A DNA stretch of 33,261 nucleotides, from positions 1 to 33,261 of the forward strand of contig JAJFKD010000122.1 in the NCBI GenBank assembly GCA_021773405.1. The letters are read 5' to 3'. The notes beneath the pieces were generated by a model. That model saw only the letters and a list, made by a program, of their open reading frames with translations. It was not told the origin of the DNA and did not search any database. This document shows, piece by piece, positions 1-9,314 of the stretch. The position numbers and the translations under genes were made by a program. Source of the stretch: Porticoccus sp. (GTDB taxonomy: Bacteria > Pseudomonadota > Gammaproteobacteria > Pseudomonadales > Porticoccaceae). How positions within the stretch are numbered: position 1 is the first letter of the stretch; each line of letters opens with the position of its first letter.

Positions 1-828
1 GAAGCCGAAGAAAAAGAGCTTGGCGCCGGTGACCAAGGGCTGATGTTTGGCTATGCCACCAATGAAACTGATGTGCTGATGCCAGCACCTATTTACTATT
101 CACATCGCCTTGTAGAACGCCAGGCACAACTTCGCAAGCGCGGTGTTTTGCCCTGGTTGCGCCCTGATGCAAAAAGCCAAGTAACCCTTCGCTATGCTGA
201 TGGAAAGCCTGTTGCCGTCGATGCTGTTGTTCTCTCAACACAGCATGCACCAGAAATATCACTCGGTGATTTGCAAGAGGCCGTACTTGAAGAAGTGATC
301 AAACCCGTTTTACCACAAGAATGGTTACATGCAGATACTAAATATCATATTAATCCGACAGGCCAATTTATTATCGGTGGCCCCATGGGTGATTGTGGAT
401 TAACCGGCAGAAAAATTATTGTCGACACCTACGGTGGAATGGCGCGCCACGGTGGTGGAGCTTTTTCCGGTAAAGATCCTTCGAAAGTAGACCGTTCTGC
501 CGCTTATGCAGGACGCTATGTTGCTAAAAATATTGTTGCCGCTGGGCTTGCTGATCGCTGTGAGATTCAGGTTTCCTATGCCATTGGTGTAGCAGAGCCT
601 ACTTCTATTAGCGTGAATACCTATGGCACGGGAAAATTAAGCGATGATGAAATCGTTGCCCTAGTTCGCGAACATTTCGACCTCCGCCCACAAGGGTTGA
701 TCGAAATGCTTAATCTTAAACGCCCCATATACCGACCCACTGCTGCCTACGGGCACTTTGGCCGTGAAGAGGACAATTTTACCTGGGAAAAAACTGACAA
801 GGCTGACGTACTCAAAGCTGCCCTGTGA
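1..828 (+). CDS. metK: S-adenosylmethionine synthetase, 5' end outside window
   Basis: Makes S-adenosylmethionine from methionine and ATP in the cytoplasm. The frame is open from base 1 to the TGA at 826-828, giving 275 residues. Both family signatures are present: [12 protein letters not shown] near the start of the visible part and the glycine-rich GGGAFSGKD loop in the middle, followed by [11 protein letters not shown], which contributes to the active site. E. coli MetK is about 384 residues, so roughly 110 N-terminal residues, including the first ATP-binding histidine region, lie upstream of the window. The gene is first in a same-strand run with ahcY, metF and rsmE, so the SAM-forming and SAM-recycling enzymes are probably co-transcribed. 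The promoter and any upstream riboswitch are not visible. Identity is certain from the signatures. Confidence 0.97.
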   Translation, partial: EAEEKELGAGDQGLMFGYATNETDVLMPAPIYYSHRLVERQAQLRKRGVLPWLRPDAKSQVTLRYADGKPVAVDAVVLSTQHAPEISLGDLQEAVLEEVIKPVLPQEWLHADTKYHINPTGQFIIGGPMGDCGLTGRKIIVDTYGGMARHGGGAFSGKDPSKVDRSAAYAGRYVAKNIVAAGLADRCEIQVSYAIGVAEPTSISVNTYGTGKLSDDEIVALVREHFDLRPQGLIEMLNLKRPIYRPTAAYGHFGREEDNFTWEKTDKADVLKAAL

Positions 829-871
829 GCCGACCAAATACTCCCAACCTAACGATTATTAAGGAATTAAA

Positions 872-2236
872 ATGACAACGAACAATGACTATAAAGTTGC
901 CGATATCAGCCTTGCCGAGTGGGGCCGCAAAGAAATTGCTATTGCAGAAACCGAAATGCCTGCACTGATGGCACTTCGCGAGAAATACCAAGCAGAACAA
1001 CCCTTGGCAGGAACCAGAATTCTCGGTTGTATCCACATGACCATTCAAACAGCCGTTCTGATACAAACATTAGAAGCATTAGGAGCTGAAGTTCGCTGGA
1101 CATCCTGTAATATCTTTTCTACACAGGATCATGCCGCTGCGGCTATTGCTGAAAATGGCACTCCAGTGTTCGCCTGGAAAGGTGAAACGGAAGAAGAATA
1201 TGATTGGTGCCTCGAGCAACAAGTGCTGAAAGATGGCCAACCCTGGGATGCCAATATGGTCCTCGATGATGGCGGTGATTTAACTGCACTGCTTCACGAA
1301 AAATATCCACAGGTTTTGGATAATATTCACGGCATTACAGAAGAAACCACCACTGGCGTGCACCGTCTCTACGAAATGCTGGAAAAAGGCGAGTTAAAAG
1401 TACCGGCAATTAACGTCAATGACTCTGTTACTAAGTCTAAAAATGATAACAAATACGGTTGTCGTCACAGCCTTAACGATGCCATCAAACGCGCGACTGA
1501 CCACCTGCTCGCTGGTAAAAAAGCATTGGTCATTGGCTATGGTGATGTAGGCAAAGGCTCAGCACAATCTTTAAACCAGGAAGGTATGATTGTTCGAGTC
1601 ACAGAAATCGACCCTATCTGTGCTATGCAAGCCTGTATGGATGGTTTTGAAGTTGTCTCACCCTATAATAATGGAGACCCTTCAGCAGGAGTAAATGCTC
1701 ACTTACTAAAAAATACAGACTTGGTTGTCACCTGTACGGGTAACTATAATGTTTGTGATTCTGACATTTTAGCCGCCTTAAAATCAGGCTGTGTCGTCAG
1801 CAATATTGGTCACTTTGACAACGAAATTGATACCGCTTTTATGCGTAAAAACTGGGAATGGGAAGAGGTTAAGCCACAGGTACACAAGGTATTCCGAGAT
1901 CGCAATAACAACGACCATTTACTCTTATTATCAGAAGGTCGCTTGGTTAATCTGGGTAATGCCACAGGCCATCCTAGCCGAGTGATGGATGGCTCTTTTG
2001 CCAACCAGGTATTAGCGCAAATTCACCTATTTAAGCAAAAATTTGCAGCACAAGATGAAGCGACCAAGGTAAAACAGCTTCGGGTAGAAGTATTACCGAA
2101 AAAGCTAGATGAAGAAGTCGCTGCACATATGGTGAATGGTTTTAATGGTGTGATAACCCAACTTAAGCCAGAGCAAGCTGACTATATTAATGTGCCAGTA
2201 GAAGGCCCATATAAAGCTGAAAGCTACCGTTACTAA
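872..2236 (+). CDS. ahcY: S-adenosylhomocysteine hydrolase (adenosylhomocysteinase)
   Basis: Splits S-adenosylhomocysteine into homocysteine and adenosine using tightly bound NAD, removing the product inhibitor of methyltransferases. The 454 residues match the long proteobacterial form. Visible active-site residues, matched to the mammalian enzyme from memory, are H55, D132, E157, K188 and D192; the NAD-binding glycine motif GYGDVGKG lies near residues 222-229. The C-terminus ends in YRY, as in the family, whose C-terminal lysine-tyrosine region reaches into the neighbouring subunit's NAD site. The ATG is preceded by AAGGA at 861-865 with 6-nt spacing. The 43-nt gap after metK is too short for an SAH riboswitch. 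Between metK and metF it completes three steps of the activated-methyl cycle. Confidence 0.97.
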   Translation: MTTNNDYKVADISLAEWGRKEIAIAETEMPALMALREKYQAEQPLAGTRILGCIHMTIQTAVLIQTLEALGAEVRWTSCNIFSTQDHAAAAIAENGTPVFAWKGETEEEYDWCLEQQVLKDGQPWDANMVLDDGGDLTALLHEKYPQVLDNIHGITEETTTGVHRLYEMLEKGELKVPAINVNDSVTKSKNDNKYGCRHSLNDAIKRATDHLLAGKKALVIGYGDVGKGSAQSLNQEGMIVRVTEIDPICAMQACMDGFEVVSPYNNGDPSAGVNAHLLKNTDLVVTCTGNYNVCDSDILAALKSGCVVSNIGHFDNEIDTAFMRKNWEWEEVKPQVHKVFRDRNNNDHLLLLSEGRLVNLGNATGHPSRVMDGSFANQVLAQIHLFKQKFAAQDEATKVKQLRVEVLPKKLDEEVAAHMVNGFNGVITQLKPEQADYINVPVEGPYKAESYRY

Positions 2237-2257
2237 TCAACTAAAATTAGATAAGCA

Positions 2258-3094
2258 ATGAACAATAAACAGATAAGTTTTGAATTTTTCCCACCCAAAA
2301 CACCAGAAGGACGGGAAAAATTACATGAAACCCACCGCCAACTGGCTAAGTTTCAACCAGAGTTTTTCTCAGTAACCTACGGTGCAGGAGGCTCAACACG
2401 GGAATTTACTCGTGATATCGTCTTTGATATACAAAATGCAGGTTCCAGTGCAACTCCTCACCTATCTATTGGTGGTGACAGCAAAGAGGCTGTTTTAGAA
2501 CTATTACAAAGCTACCAGGACAATGGCATTAAGCGTTTAGTCACTCTCCGTGGCGACTTGCCTTCCGGTATGGGTGGAGCGGCACAGCTTGTCTATGCCA
2601 ATGAGCTTGTTGCATTTATCAAAGAACACTTTGGCGATACGTTTGAGCTATTAGTCGCTTCTTATCCCGAAATTCACCCGGAAGCCGAAAGCTATGAAAA
2701 AGATATTTATTGGCTTGGGGAAAAATTTAAGGCCGGAGCCAGCCGTGCGATTACTCAGTACTTTTATAATGCCGACAGCTATTTTTACTTTATAGATCAA
2801 TGCAATAAAGCGGGCATTGATAAACCCATTATTCCCGGCATCATGCCTATCACTAACTACCAAAATCTCGTCCGCTTCTCTGATAGCTGCGGCGCAGATA
2901 TTCCTCGCTGGATACGCCAACGCCTCCAACAATACGGCAATGATGTTGAAAGCATCAGGGCATTTGGCTTAGAAGTCGTCACCAACCTCTGTGAAAAATT
3001 ACTTGAAAATGGCGCTCCTGGATTACATTTCTATACAATGAATCAGGTAGAAGCCAATGCAGCACTATGTCGTAATTTGAATCTTGGTAGATAA
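2258..3094 (+). CDS. metF: 5,10-methylenetetrahydrofolate reductase
   Basis: FAD enzyme that reduces methylene-tetrahydrofolate to 5-methyl-tetrahydrofolate, the methyl donor for homocysteine remethylation. The 278-residue protein has the standard N-terminal SFEFFPPK (E9 corresponds to the catalytic Glu28 of E. coli), the SVTYGAGGSTRE folate/FAD strand, TLRGDLP with D100 matching E. coli Asp120, the HPEA segment, the ITQYFYNAD stretch and PIIPGIMPITNY. It is only slightly shorter than E. coli MetF (296). It starts 21 nt after ahcY with a weak ribosome site, suggesting expression from the upstream transcript. The methionine synthase that would close the cycle is not in the window. Confidence 0.96.
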   Translation: MNNKQISFEFFPPKTPEGREKLHETHRQLAKFQPEFFSVTYGAGGSTREFTRDIVFDIQNAGSSATPHLSIGGDSKEAVLELLQSYQDNGIKRLVTLRGDLPSGMGGAAQLVYANELVAFIKEHFGDTFELLVASYPEIHPEAESYEKDIYWLGEKFKAGASRAITQYFYNADSYFYFIDQCNKAGIDKPIIPGIMPITNYQNLVRFSDSCGADIPRWIRQRLQQYGNDVESIRAFGLEVVTNLCEKLLENGAPGLHFYTMNQVEANAALCRNLNLGR

Positions 3095-3115
3095 CTGGAG
3101 TATTAGCAAAGCCTG

Positions 3116-3850
3116 ATGCGCACCATTCGAGTTTTCACTCATCAATCTCTACGCATAGGCGAAGAGACGACTCTGGATGAGATAGCTTCCCGCCACCTGG
3201 TGACTGTTTTACGACTAAAACCAGGTGATGGGATAACCTTATTTAATGGTGAAGGGGGTGAATTTCAGGCAACTCTGGCACATTGTAAACCGAAAAAAAC
3301 CACAGCAATGGTTTCCAGTTTTGAAGATATTAACCGGGAATCACCCTTAAATATCCACCTTGGCATCGGCCTATCTCGCGGTGACAGAATGGATTGGGTC
3401 ATTCAAAAAGCTACTGAAGCGGGTGTCACCGAAATAACCCCCCTTTACACTGAAAGAACAGAGGTAAAACTCAAAGGGGAGCGTGTTGAAAAAAAACTAC
3501 GTCATTGGCAACAAATTAGCATCAGCGCCTGCGAACAAAGCTACCGGACTCAGATCCCACCGATAAACTCCCCTACCTCTATAGATAGCTGGTGCCGTGA
3601 TATTAAAGCTGAAAAGAAATTGGTTCTTCATCACCGTAGTCAACAAACTATCTGTGAATTAAAAAATGATTCCGTGAACAGTGTTGCGCTTCTAATCGGG
3701 CCTGAAGGTGGACTAACAGAACAAGAAATAAAACAAGCTGAAGATGCTCAATTTTCGGCTTTAACTCTAGGCCCTAGAGTATTACGTACAGAAACTGCAC
3801 CAGTTATTGCCCTTGGTATTCTTCAATCACTTTGGGGCGATTATCAATAA
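3116..3850 (+). CDS. rsmE: 16S rRNA (uracil1498-N3)-methyltransferase
   Basis: SPOUT-class methyltransferase that makes m3U1498 in 16S rRNA of the 30S subunit using SAM. The 244 residues match E. coli RsmE in length. The N-terminal PUA-like region (about 1-70) is followed by the knotted SPOUT domain; its SAM-binding loops are visible as LLIGPEGGLTEQE and LGPRVLRTETAPVIAL near the C-terminus. DRMDWVIQKATEAGVTEI, just after residue 100, is another conserved block. It is last in the metK-ahcY-metF-rsmE run, 21 nt after metF, so a SAM consumer sits behind the SAM-cycle genes. Its end lies 21 nt from the end of the convergent ggt-like gene; I see no clear hairpin terminator in that gap. Confidence 0.95.
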   Translation: MRTIRVFTHQSLRIGEETTLDEIASRHLVTVLRLKPGDGITLFNGEGGEFQATLAHCKPKKTTAMVSSFEDINRESPLNIHLGIGLSRGDRMDWVIQKATEAGVTEITPLYTERTEVKLKGERVEKKLRHWQQISISACEQSYRTQIPPINSPTSIDSWCRDIKAEKKLVLHHRSQQTICELKNDSVNSVALLIGPEGGLTEQEIKQAEDAQFSALTLGPRVLRTETAPVIALGILQSLWGDYQ

Positions 3851-3871
3851 TAAGAAACGTTTTCATATCTA

Positions 3872-5422
3872 CTATACGATAAGCCCAATACCATCTCTTC
3901 GATAATCTCCTGCCGCTTTAAACAACTGACCGTTATAGCTAACGACATGAACCCCTCCAAAAAATAGGTTGTGCTCATCCCAGCATTGCTGTTTTTTATA
4001 ATCACTACTTAATAAATCTATCTGCTCTTTTGCGAACCCAGGCTCAATATTTAAAAGTCCATTTTCATAATGTATTCTGGAAGCTGATATAGCTTGTTCT
4101 GGCGACATATTAAAATCCACCATATTACTTATTACCTGCAATATTGCTGTGCGGATTCGATTAGACCCACCGGAACCCAAAGCAATCGTTGTTCCACACT
4201 CCAACTGCAACAAGCTCGGTGACATCATCGAGGTCATTCGTTGATTTTCTTGCCAACAATGAAAGCCTTCTGGGTTGATATCCTCTTCACCTAACATGTT
4301 ATTCAACATGATCCCCGTTCCAGGAACCATATAACCACAACCTTCACCATTACTAACCGTCATAGCCGCAGCATTGCCTTGTGCATCTACCACACTGATA
4401 TGGGTTGTTCCCCTCATGCATCGAGCACGATTCGCCACTTTTTTCTGATATTGCAATAAGTATTTTGGTTCTAGCAGGTGATCCGCCAATCCATCTCTGT
4501 GAGAAGACAACATATCTAGACGGGATTGATTGGTCTCCTCCATAACGGATGCTAGAAAATCTAAATGCAAACGACTGCCATACCTTAATTTGGATACACT
4601 TTGTTGCTCCATAAGTTTTAGAGCAAGAGCAATAAGAATACCCCCAGAAGCCGGCGGAGAATTAGTAAATAACTGGCTGCTTCTATAATTTACTTTGGTA
4701 GGCTGTCTAGCCATTACCTGATATTTTTCTAAATCCTCTACGGATAAATACCCGCCACCCTCCCTACAAAGTTGTTCTATTTTTCCCGCTATTTCACCCT
4801 GATAAAATAATTGTTGCCCTTCACGACCAAGACCATCTAGTGTTTCTGCCAATGCTGGCTGCCTCAGTAAATCATTCTCTTCCACCAGCCCTCCACCATT
4901 TGTAGCGCAGGTGTAGGTCTCTTTAGCTTCTGTCGTTGCAGAATATATAGCCCCAACAATTTTGAAAATCATAGCCTGAAGATGGCTAAACTTAACACCT
5001 TCTCTAGCGGCCCTTATAGCCGGTTCTAACAACCGCTGCATAGGCAGAGAACAAAGGTCTTCATGAATTTTGAACATACCAGCAACGGAGCCCGGTACGG
5101 CGGCTGAACCAAGTCCAATATGGAACTCTTGCTTTGTTGTACCAAAGTCAGCATGGATAGGAAAAAAATCTGAACGGGATGCTATATTTTTATTTCGTGG
5201 TGTATGGACAAAAAAATCATACAACGTTGGAGTTGCTCCAACTTTTTTACCAAGCATGTAGCCGCCACCCGCAAGGGAAGCCAACACAGGCTCTACAACA
5301 CAAGCACAAAAATGCGCTGCGACAATGGCATCAAAAGCATTGCCTCCGTCCTTTAGGATTTCTTCTGCCGCTTCTGCTGTTACTCGATGACCTGCAGCTA
5401 CTGCACCCTTTTTATCGCCCAT
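3872..5422 (-). CDS. Gamma-glutamyltransferase-family Ntn hydrolase, no signal peptide
   Basis: Member of the gamma-glutamyltransferase/cephalosporin acylase family, made as a precursor that cleaves itself before a threonine nucleophile. The likely nucleophile is T339 in the GTTHISVVD motif (E. coli equivalent Thr391), followed by the small-subunit motifs SNGEGCGY, GTGIMLNNMLGEED, MMSPSLL and GSGGSNRI. At 516 residues it is shorter than periplasmic E. coli Ggt (about 580) and resembles the leaderless YwrD-type branch. The ATG has GGAAGAG upstream, and an in-frame TAG lies 18 nt before it (5438-5440), so there is no hidden signal peptide: the enzyme should be cytoplasmic. Substrate is uncertain; glutathione or another gamma-glutamyl compound is likely. 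Confidence 0.85.
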   Translation of the reverse strand: MGDKKGAVAAGHRVTAEAAEEILKDGGNAFDAIVAAHFCACVVEPVLASLAGGGYMLGKKVGATPTLYDFFVHTPRNKNIASRSDFFPIHADFGTTKQEFHIGLGSAAVPGSVAGMFKIHEDLCSLPMQRLLEPAIRAAREGVKFSHLQAMIFKIVGAIYSATTEAKETYTCATNGGGLVEENDLLRQPALAETLDGLGREGQQLFYQGEIAGKIEQLCREGGGYLSVEDLEKYQVMARQPTKVNYRSSQLFTNSPPASGGILIALALKLMEQQSVSKLRYGSRLHLDFLASVMEETNQSRLDMLSSHRDGLADHLLEPKYLLQYQKKVANRARCMRGTTHISVVDAQGNAAAMTVSNGEGCGYMVPGTGIMLNNMLGEEDINPEGFHCWQENQRMTSMMSPSLLQLECGTTIALGSGGSNRIRTAILQVISNMVDFNMSPEQAISASRIHYENGLLNIEPGFAKEQIDLLSSDYKKQQCWDEHNLFFGGVHVVSYNGQLFKAAGDYRRDGIGLIV

Positions 5423-5543
5423 AGAAAACTCTTCCCACTAAGTAAGGCCCACATCTTTATCAGCTACTTTAGCTTAGGGAAAGTTGTGTTGGTAGCAAGG
5501 CACTGGAGGTTTTACTTTGAATAACTTTGACTGCCAAAAAAAT

Positions 5544-5580
5544 AGGCAAAAAAATGCCAGGCAAACGCCTGGCATTTTTA
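5544..5580 (-). terminator. Hairpin terminator after secB
   Basis: A perfect 9-bp stem, ATGCCAGGC (5554-5562) and GCCTGGCAT (5567-5575), with a 4-nt loop. It is flanked by an A-run on one side and a T-run on the other, so it can terminate on both strands. It lies 41 nt beyond the secB stop and blocks read-through from secB into the ggt-like gene. Confidence 0.85.
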
Positions 5581-5616
5581 ATACTTATATCTTGTGCTAT
5601 AGACTAAAAAATCAAT

Positions 5617-6066
5617 TTAGTGGGATGTTTTATACTTATCTTTATACATAGCATCAAAGTTAACTGGTGCCAACATCAGTGGTGGATAACCTGCCTTCAG
5701 CAATGCGTGATCTACTGTCTCTCGTAGATACGGGAACATAATTGCCGGGCAAGCAGAGTGAATAGCTTCATCTAGCTTATCATCAGGGAAGCCGGCAATG
5801 ATAAAAATAGCCGCCTGATCAACCGCCAACTTAAAGGCAGCCAAATCTTGATTTACCGCAGTAACTTCAACACTAAGAACAACCTCGAATCGACTATCAC
5901 CTAAGGAGGTATGGGTAATATCTAAATCCAGTGTCGTTTCTGGTTTCCAATCTGTCTCAAAAACGCGTGCAGAATTTGGAGCTTCAAAATTATTTTTTTT
6001 CAGATAAATTTTTTGCATTGAAAAATGCGGTCCAGCATTCTGCTGATTCTGGTTCTCTTCGGACAT
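5617..6066 (-). CDS. secB: Protein-export chaperone SecB
   Basis: Tetrameric cytoplasmic chaperone that keeps outer-membrane and periplasmic precursors unfolded and hands them to SecA. The 149 residues fit the family (E. coli 155). Recognisable blocks are FSMQKIYLKKNNFEAPNS near the N-terminus, the ETTLDLDITHTSLGDSRFEV beta region, and CPAIMFPYLRETVDHALLKA with PPLMLAPVNFDAMY toward the C-terminus, the last being the classic SecB signature. The protein is acidic, as expected. A strong GAGGAGA ribosome site precedes the ATG. The usual neighbours grxC and a rhodanese gene are absent; it is a single-gene unit with its own terminator. Confidence 0.97.
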   Translation of the reverse strand: MSEENQNQQNAGPHFSMQKIYLKKNNFEAPNSARVFETDWKPETTLDLDITHTSLGDSRFEVVLSVEVTAVNQDLAAFKLAVDQAAIFIIAGFPDDKLDEAIHSACPAIMFPYLRETVDHALLKAGYPPLMLAPVNFDAMYKDKYKTSH

Positions 6067-6371
6067 AATTTTCTCCTCAATACTTAAAACTTAGGGCCAC
6101 TAATCTAACCAGTTATGTTGGGATGACTGGCAATTTTTCAATGGCATAACAGATAAATATTTCTGGGCGGAGCTATTTGCAGAGTAATTTAGGGTTAGCT
6201 ACAAAGGTTCTAACATTTACTACCTGTAGTCATTTCCCAACGGAAGAAAACCGAGGGTTCAAATGAACAGAGTCCAGCAAAGAAATTTTACTATTTTATA
6301 ATTTTACTACCCTAGAAAAGATGAATCCCGGCCAAAGGCCGGGATTCAACAGTACCATTACTTGCTAAAAA
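6067..6371. other. 305-nt intergenic region between acxC and secB
   Basis: No convincing gene. The secB-proximal half holds a possible secB promoter on the minus strand: TTGAAA (6136-6141) and CATAAC (6112-6117) with an 18-nt spacer, a moderate match. The acxC-proximal end holds the operon terminator stem at 6323-6347. The middle (about 6150-6320) is A/T-rich and shows no repeat or stable stem that I can recognise. Confidence 0.5.
6323..6347 (-). terminator. Terminator of the acxABC operon
   Basis: A perfect 11-bp stem, GAATCCCGGCC (6323-6333) and GGCCGGGATTC (6337-6347), with a 3-nt loop, 24 nt beyond the acxC stop. On the minus strand it is followed by ATCTTTTC, a modest U-rich tract, so it is a likely intrinsic terminator and 3' end protector. 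Confidence 0.75.
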
Positions 6372-6875
6372 TTAAATTTTAGCAGGCGCTGGCTGACCCA
6401 TCCACTCGTAAAAAGTAGCGAAGTCTGGCTGCAGATCATGCATTACTGGGTACCAAGGCGTTGGCGCTTCAACACAGTGTTGAATGCCACAGCTTGGGCA
6501 GTAGTACTCACGATATACCTGCCAAGTAGTGTCAGGAGCCATAATTGCTGGGTAAATCTGCTCCATTTTCTCTACGTTATCACGCACGTAGATCACAGCA
6601 TTCAGCTTCCAGTTACTACGGTATTGGCCGAAATCGTGACCACAGTCACACATAACAACGATTTCTTCATCATCTGAACGGATTACATAGTTCAGATGTG
6701 GACCTAAAGCCCCGATGGCTTGATGGTCGTAATCAAGATTTTCGTTGATTGTCTCCATGTAAAACTTATAACGATCTTCGTCTTTAGGCATGGAGAGCAT
6801 CAGGTGAACTGTTTCAAAGTCCAAGTCACCTTTTACCAGGTCAGCAACCTGCTTCTTAGTGTATGTAGAAGACAT
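6372..6875 (-). CDS. acxC: Acetone carboxylase gamma subunit
   Basis: Small subunit of the alpha2-beta2-gamma2 acetone carboxylase, which forms acetoacetate from acetone and bicarbonate with ATP. The 167 residues (about 19.6 kDa class) match the gamma family. Two cysteine clusters are visible: C76 and C78 in MCDCGHDFGQY, and C126, C129 and C134 in YYCPSCGIQHC; these probably bind zinc, as reported for the Xanthobacter enzyme. The C-terminal FYEWMGQPAPAKI is typical. It is last in the acx operon, 89 nt after acxB, with an AAGAGAG ribosome site. A dedicated gamma subunit separates this enzyme from hydantoinase/oxoprolinase systems, which have only A and B type chains. Confidence 0.93.
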   Translation of the reverse strand: MSSTYTKKQVADLVKGDLDFETVHLMLSMPKDEDRYKFYMETINENLDYDHQAIGALGPHLNYVIRSDDEEIVVMCDCGHDFGQYRSNWKLNAVIYVRDNVEKMEQIYPAIMAPDTTWQVYREYYCPSCGIQHCVEAPTPWYPVMHDLQPDFATFYEWMGQPAPAKI

Positions 6876-6918
6876 ATTAAAACTCTCTTATATTGTCAAT
6901 TTGTCAAGTGAAGGAGCA

Positions 6919-6965
6919 AGCTGTTAATCAACAGCTGCCCCACTCATAGGCAATCTAGATTGCCT
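6919..6965 (-). repeat. Two hairpins between acxB and acxC
   Basis: Directly at the acxB stop lies an 18-bp perfect palindrome, AGGCAATCTAGATTGCCT (6948-6965), overlapping the last stop base. Then comes a second stem, AGCTGTT/AACAGCT with an AATC loop (6919-6936). Neither is followed by a U-run, so they look more like RNA-processing or stability elements than full terminators. Confidence 0.7.
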
Positions 6966-9292
6966 TACTCTTCTGTCATAATTACTGGGCTTACGTCTGG
7001 CAGGTCACCAATTTCCATTGTGTGACGTGCACCATACATAGGCGTTCCGAGTTCTTCTTCAGGAAGTTCCCAATCAGCAGGAAGATCCCAGAATTCTTTA
7101 AACTCAGCAGTAAATTTAGGCGACAGGTAGAAGCTTGACGCGTACATTTGCTGAACTGCCAAAGATGCATCTTTGTCAATGATCTTAGTACGTTCAGTTT
7201 CCATCCACTCTTTAACTGGAACAGCGCGAGCAAGACGCTCTTTACGCATTTCAGCTTGACGAGCAGCAGTTTTATCTGCGTCTACTGTGTAAACACCTTC
7301 ATCATCTGTAGTGAAGACTGCACCGTAAACTTTCTCAGCAAATTCTGCCAACAGGAAGTTTTGGTTCAGATCTTCTTGGATGTCTACGATACGACGATCA
7401 AGAGGATCACCGAAACCAGGACCACCGCGAAGGTAGTTCAAGTACAGATCGCCATTGGCGTACATATCTTCTGTAGTGATGCATTGCTTGTCACGCTTAA
7501 CAGTAGCGTCTGGTCCCAAGTGCTTCTCGTACTCACACTCACGTGGATCACGATCTTGACCAAGAGGCAGAGATTTGCCTTCAGCAATACGCTCTTGCAA
7601 GCCAGTATTGTGAGCTTCAAAACGGTAGCCAGTCGCTGCTGGGTAACCACCCATCAGACCCCAGTCACTGTTCATGTAGCCGTTGCCCATGAAGAACATA
7701 GTCCAGTCAGCAGAGTTCCATACCATACGCAGTGTCTCGTAACCCAGACCACCACGGTACTTACCGTAACCGCCAGTGTTAGTCTTAATACGACGACCCA
7801 TGTACAGCAGAGGCTCAGCCAGTTCCCAGATCTCGATATCACCCATATCACCTTCAGGGTTCCAGATCGCAGCAGCGTGGTTCAGACCATCTTTAACAGC
7901 ACAAGCACCAGTACCACAAGCAGCAGTTTCGAAACTGTTTACAGCGTGAACTTCACCGTCTTGGTTTACACCACCACCTTGTAACCAGTTACAAGGGTTA
8001 GAGTTACCAGCGTTAACTTCTTCAAGGTAACCACGGGCGAAGTAAGTACGACTAATACCGCGCCACAAAGAGCTCCAAGAAGATACCAGGAAGTGCCATG
8101 CATCAGCGTGAGCTGTACGACGGTCATCCGGGTTAGTCCAAGTACCTTTAGGCAGACGGAATTCAGTAGCATAACGACAACCATCGTTAACACGCTCTGT
8201 AGGAATCAGACTTTGAGTCATCATTACCCAAATACCAGAGGTAAATGCAACTGGGTTAGTGTTATAAGTGTGCCAACCCCAACGGCTACAGCCTTCGAAG
8301 TCTAGACGCCATTCACCAGTAGGTTTAACTGTGATTTCACAAGGAGCGTGCATGATAGAATCCATCTTCGCGAACGTAGATGGTACGTGAACGTCTTCGT
8401 GAGTGTAAGGTACGTCAACAAACGCAACAGTTTTAACCGTACCTGGCATACACATAGCTTTAATACGCATGATCAGACCACGACGGCCATCTTCTACAAC
8501 TTCGTACATGAACTCGTCAAAAGCTTCTGCGCCTTCGTCTTCGATCACTTCAAGAACCATGTCACGAATCATGTGACAACCAGCGATACGAGTCTTCTCA
8601 TCGAGAATCCAGTACTTAGTAGTACGAACGTTACGCTGACTTTCGTGCAAGTAATCACGAAGAGGAGTGTCGTTAATACCAGTTTTACGACAAGTGATCT
8701 GAAGACCATCACCGAAGCGTTGGATCTGACCGTTTGACATAGAACCTGGTCCAACAGCACCAGTATCAATTACGTGAGTTACACCACCAACCCAAGCAAC
8801 CATAACGCCGTCATGGAAGATAGGAACGATAGTTGCAATATCACATGGGTGTACGTTACCAGTTTGGCAATCGTTGTTAGTGAACATGTCACCTTCGTTG
8901 ATGCCTGGGTTAGATTCCCAATCATTCTGGATCATGTATTTGATCGCAGCACCCATGGTACCTACGTGAATGATAATACCAGTAGAAGTTACAACACAGT
9001 CACCTGTTACGTTGTACAGGGTGAAACACAACTCACCTTCCTGCTCAACGATAGGTGATGCAGCAATCTTCTTAGCTACTTCACGAGAGTTTACTACACC
9101 AGCACGAACTTTAGAGAAGATACGCTCGAAACCAATAGGATCAGTATCTTTAAAAGTCAGTTCTTTACGACCATCGTAGTAACCAGTTTCTTCAGTACGT
9201 GCAAGTACAGCGTTACGGTGATCATTCAGGGTCATGCCATTTTTCAGCAAAGTCCCTGGTTTGTTACCCAAAGGGTTTTCTAAAATTGTCAT
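6965..9292 (-). CDS. acxB: Acetone carboxylase alpha subunit (HyuB family, Mn site)
   Basis: Catalytic subunit in which acetone, activated by phosphorylation to an enolate form, is carboxylated at a manganese centre. The 775 residues (about 85 kDa) match the family size. The HyuB-type fold shows FTLYNVTGD, the GMTLNDHRNAV start, TNNDCQTGNVHPCD and GGVTHVIDTGA. H148, D151 and H173 have exactly the spacing of the Mn ligands I recall from the Xanthobacter structure (H150, D153, H175). Glycine-rich RGGLGYE and RGGPGFGDP motifs follow toward the C-terminus. The ribosome site AGAGGATA precedes the ATG. Codon use is strongly biased to CGT, GGT, AAC and GTA, unlike flanking genes, which suggests very high expression. 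It lies between acxA and acxC. Confidence 0.94.
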   Translation of the reverse strand: MTILENPLGNKPGTLLKNGMTLNDHRNAVLARTEETGYYDGRKELTFKDTDPIGFERIFSKVRAGVVNSREVAKKIAASPIVEQEGELCFTLYNVTGDCVVTSTGIIIHVGTMGAAIKYMIQNDWESNPGINEGDMFTNNDCQTGNVHPCDIATIVPIFHDGVMVAWVGGVTHVIDTGAVGPGSMSNGQIQRFGDGLQITCRKTGINDTPLRDYLHESQRNVRTTKYWILDEKTRIAGCHMIRDMVLEVIEDEGAEAFDEFMYEVVEDGRRGLIMRIKAMCMPGTVKTVAFVDVPYTHEDVHVPSTFAKMDSIMHAPCEITVKPTGEWRLDFEGCSRWGWHTYNTNPVAFTSGIWVMMTQSLIPTERVNDGCRYATEFRLPKGTWTNPDDRRTAHADAWHFLVSSWSSLWRGISRTYFARGYLEEVNAGNSNPCNWLQGGGVNQDGEVHAVNSFETAACGTGACAVKDGLNHAAAIWNPEGDMGDIEIWELAEPLLYMGRRIKTNTGGYGKYRGGLGYETLRMVWNSADWTMFFMGNGYMNSDWGLMGGYPAATGYRFEAHNTGLQERIAEGKSLPLGQDRDPRECEYEKHLGPDATVKRDKQCITTEDMYANGDLYLNYLRGGPGFGDPLDRRIVDIQEDLNQNFLLAEFAEKVYGAVFTTDDEGVYTVDADKTAARQAEMRKERLARAVPVKEWMETERTKIIDKDASLAVQQMYASSFYLSPKFTAEFKEFWDLPADWELPEEELGTPMYGARHTMEIGDLPDVSPVIMTEE

Positions 9293-9314
9293 ATTTTATC
9301 CTCTGTATCTTTGT

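Noticed and set aside
829..871. SAH riboswitch upstream of ahcY
   Set aside because: The gap after metK is only 43 nt and lacks the conserved GAGGAGCGCTGC-type core; ahcY is probably read from the metK transcript.
7148..7984. Long plus-strand open frame (278 codons) opposite acxB, and similar frames opposite acxA and acxB
   Set aside because: They lie antisense to an unambiguous gene. The composition (Thr/Val/Ser-rich) is what the complement of CGT/GGT/GTA-biased codons gives, and no ribosome site or family motif is seen.
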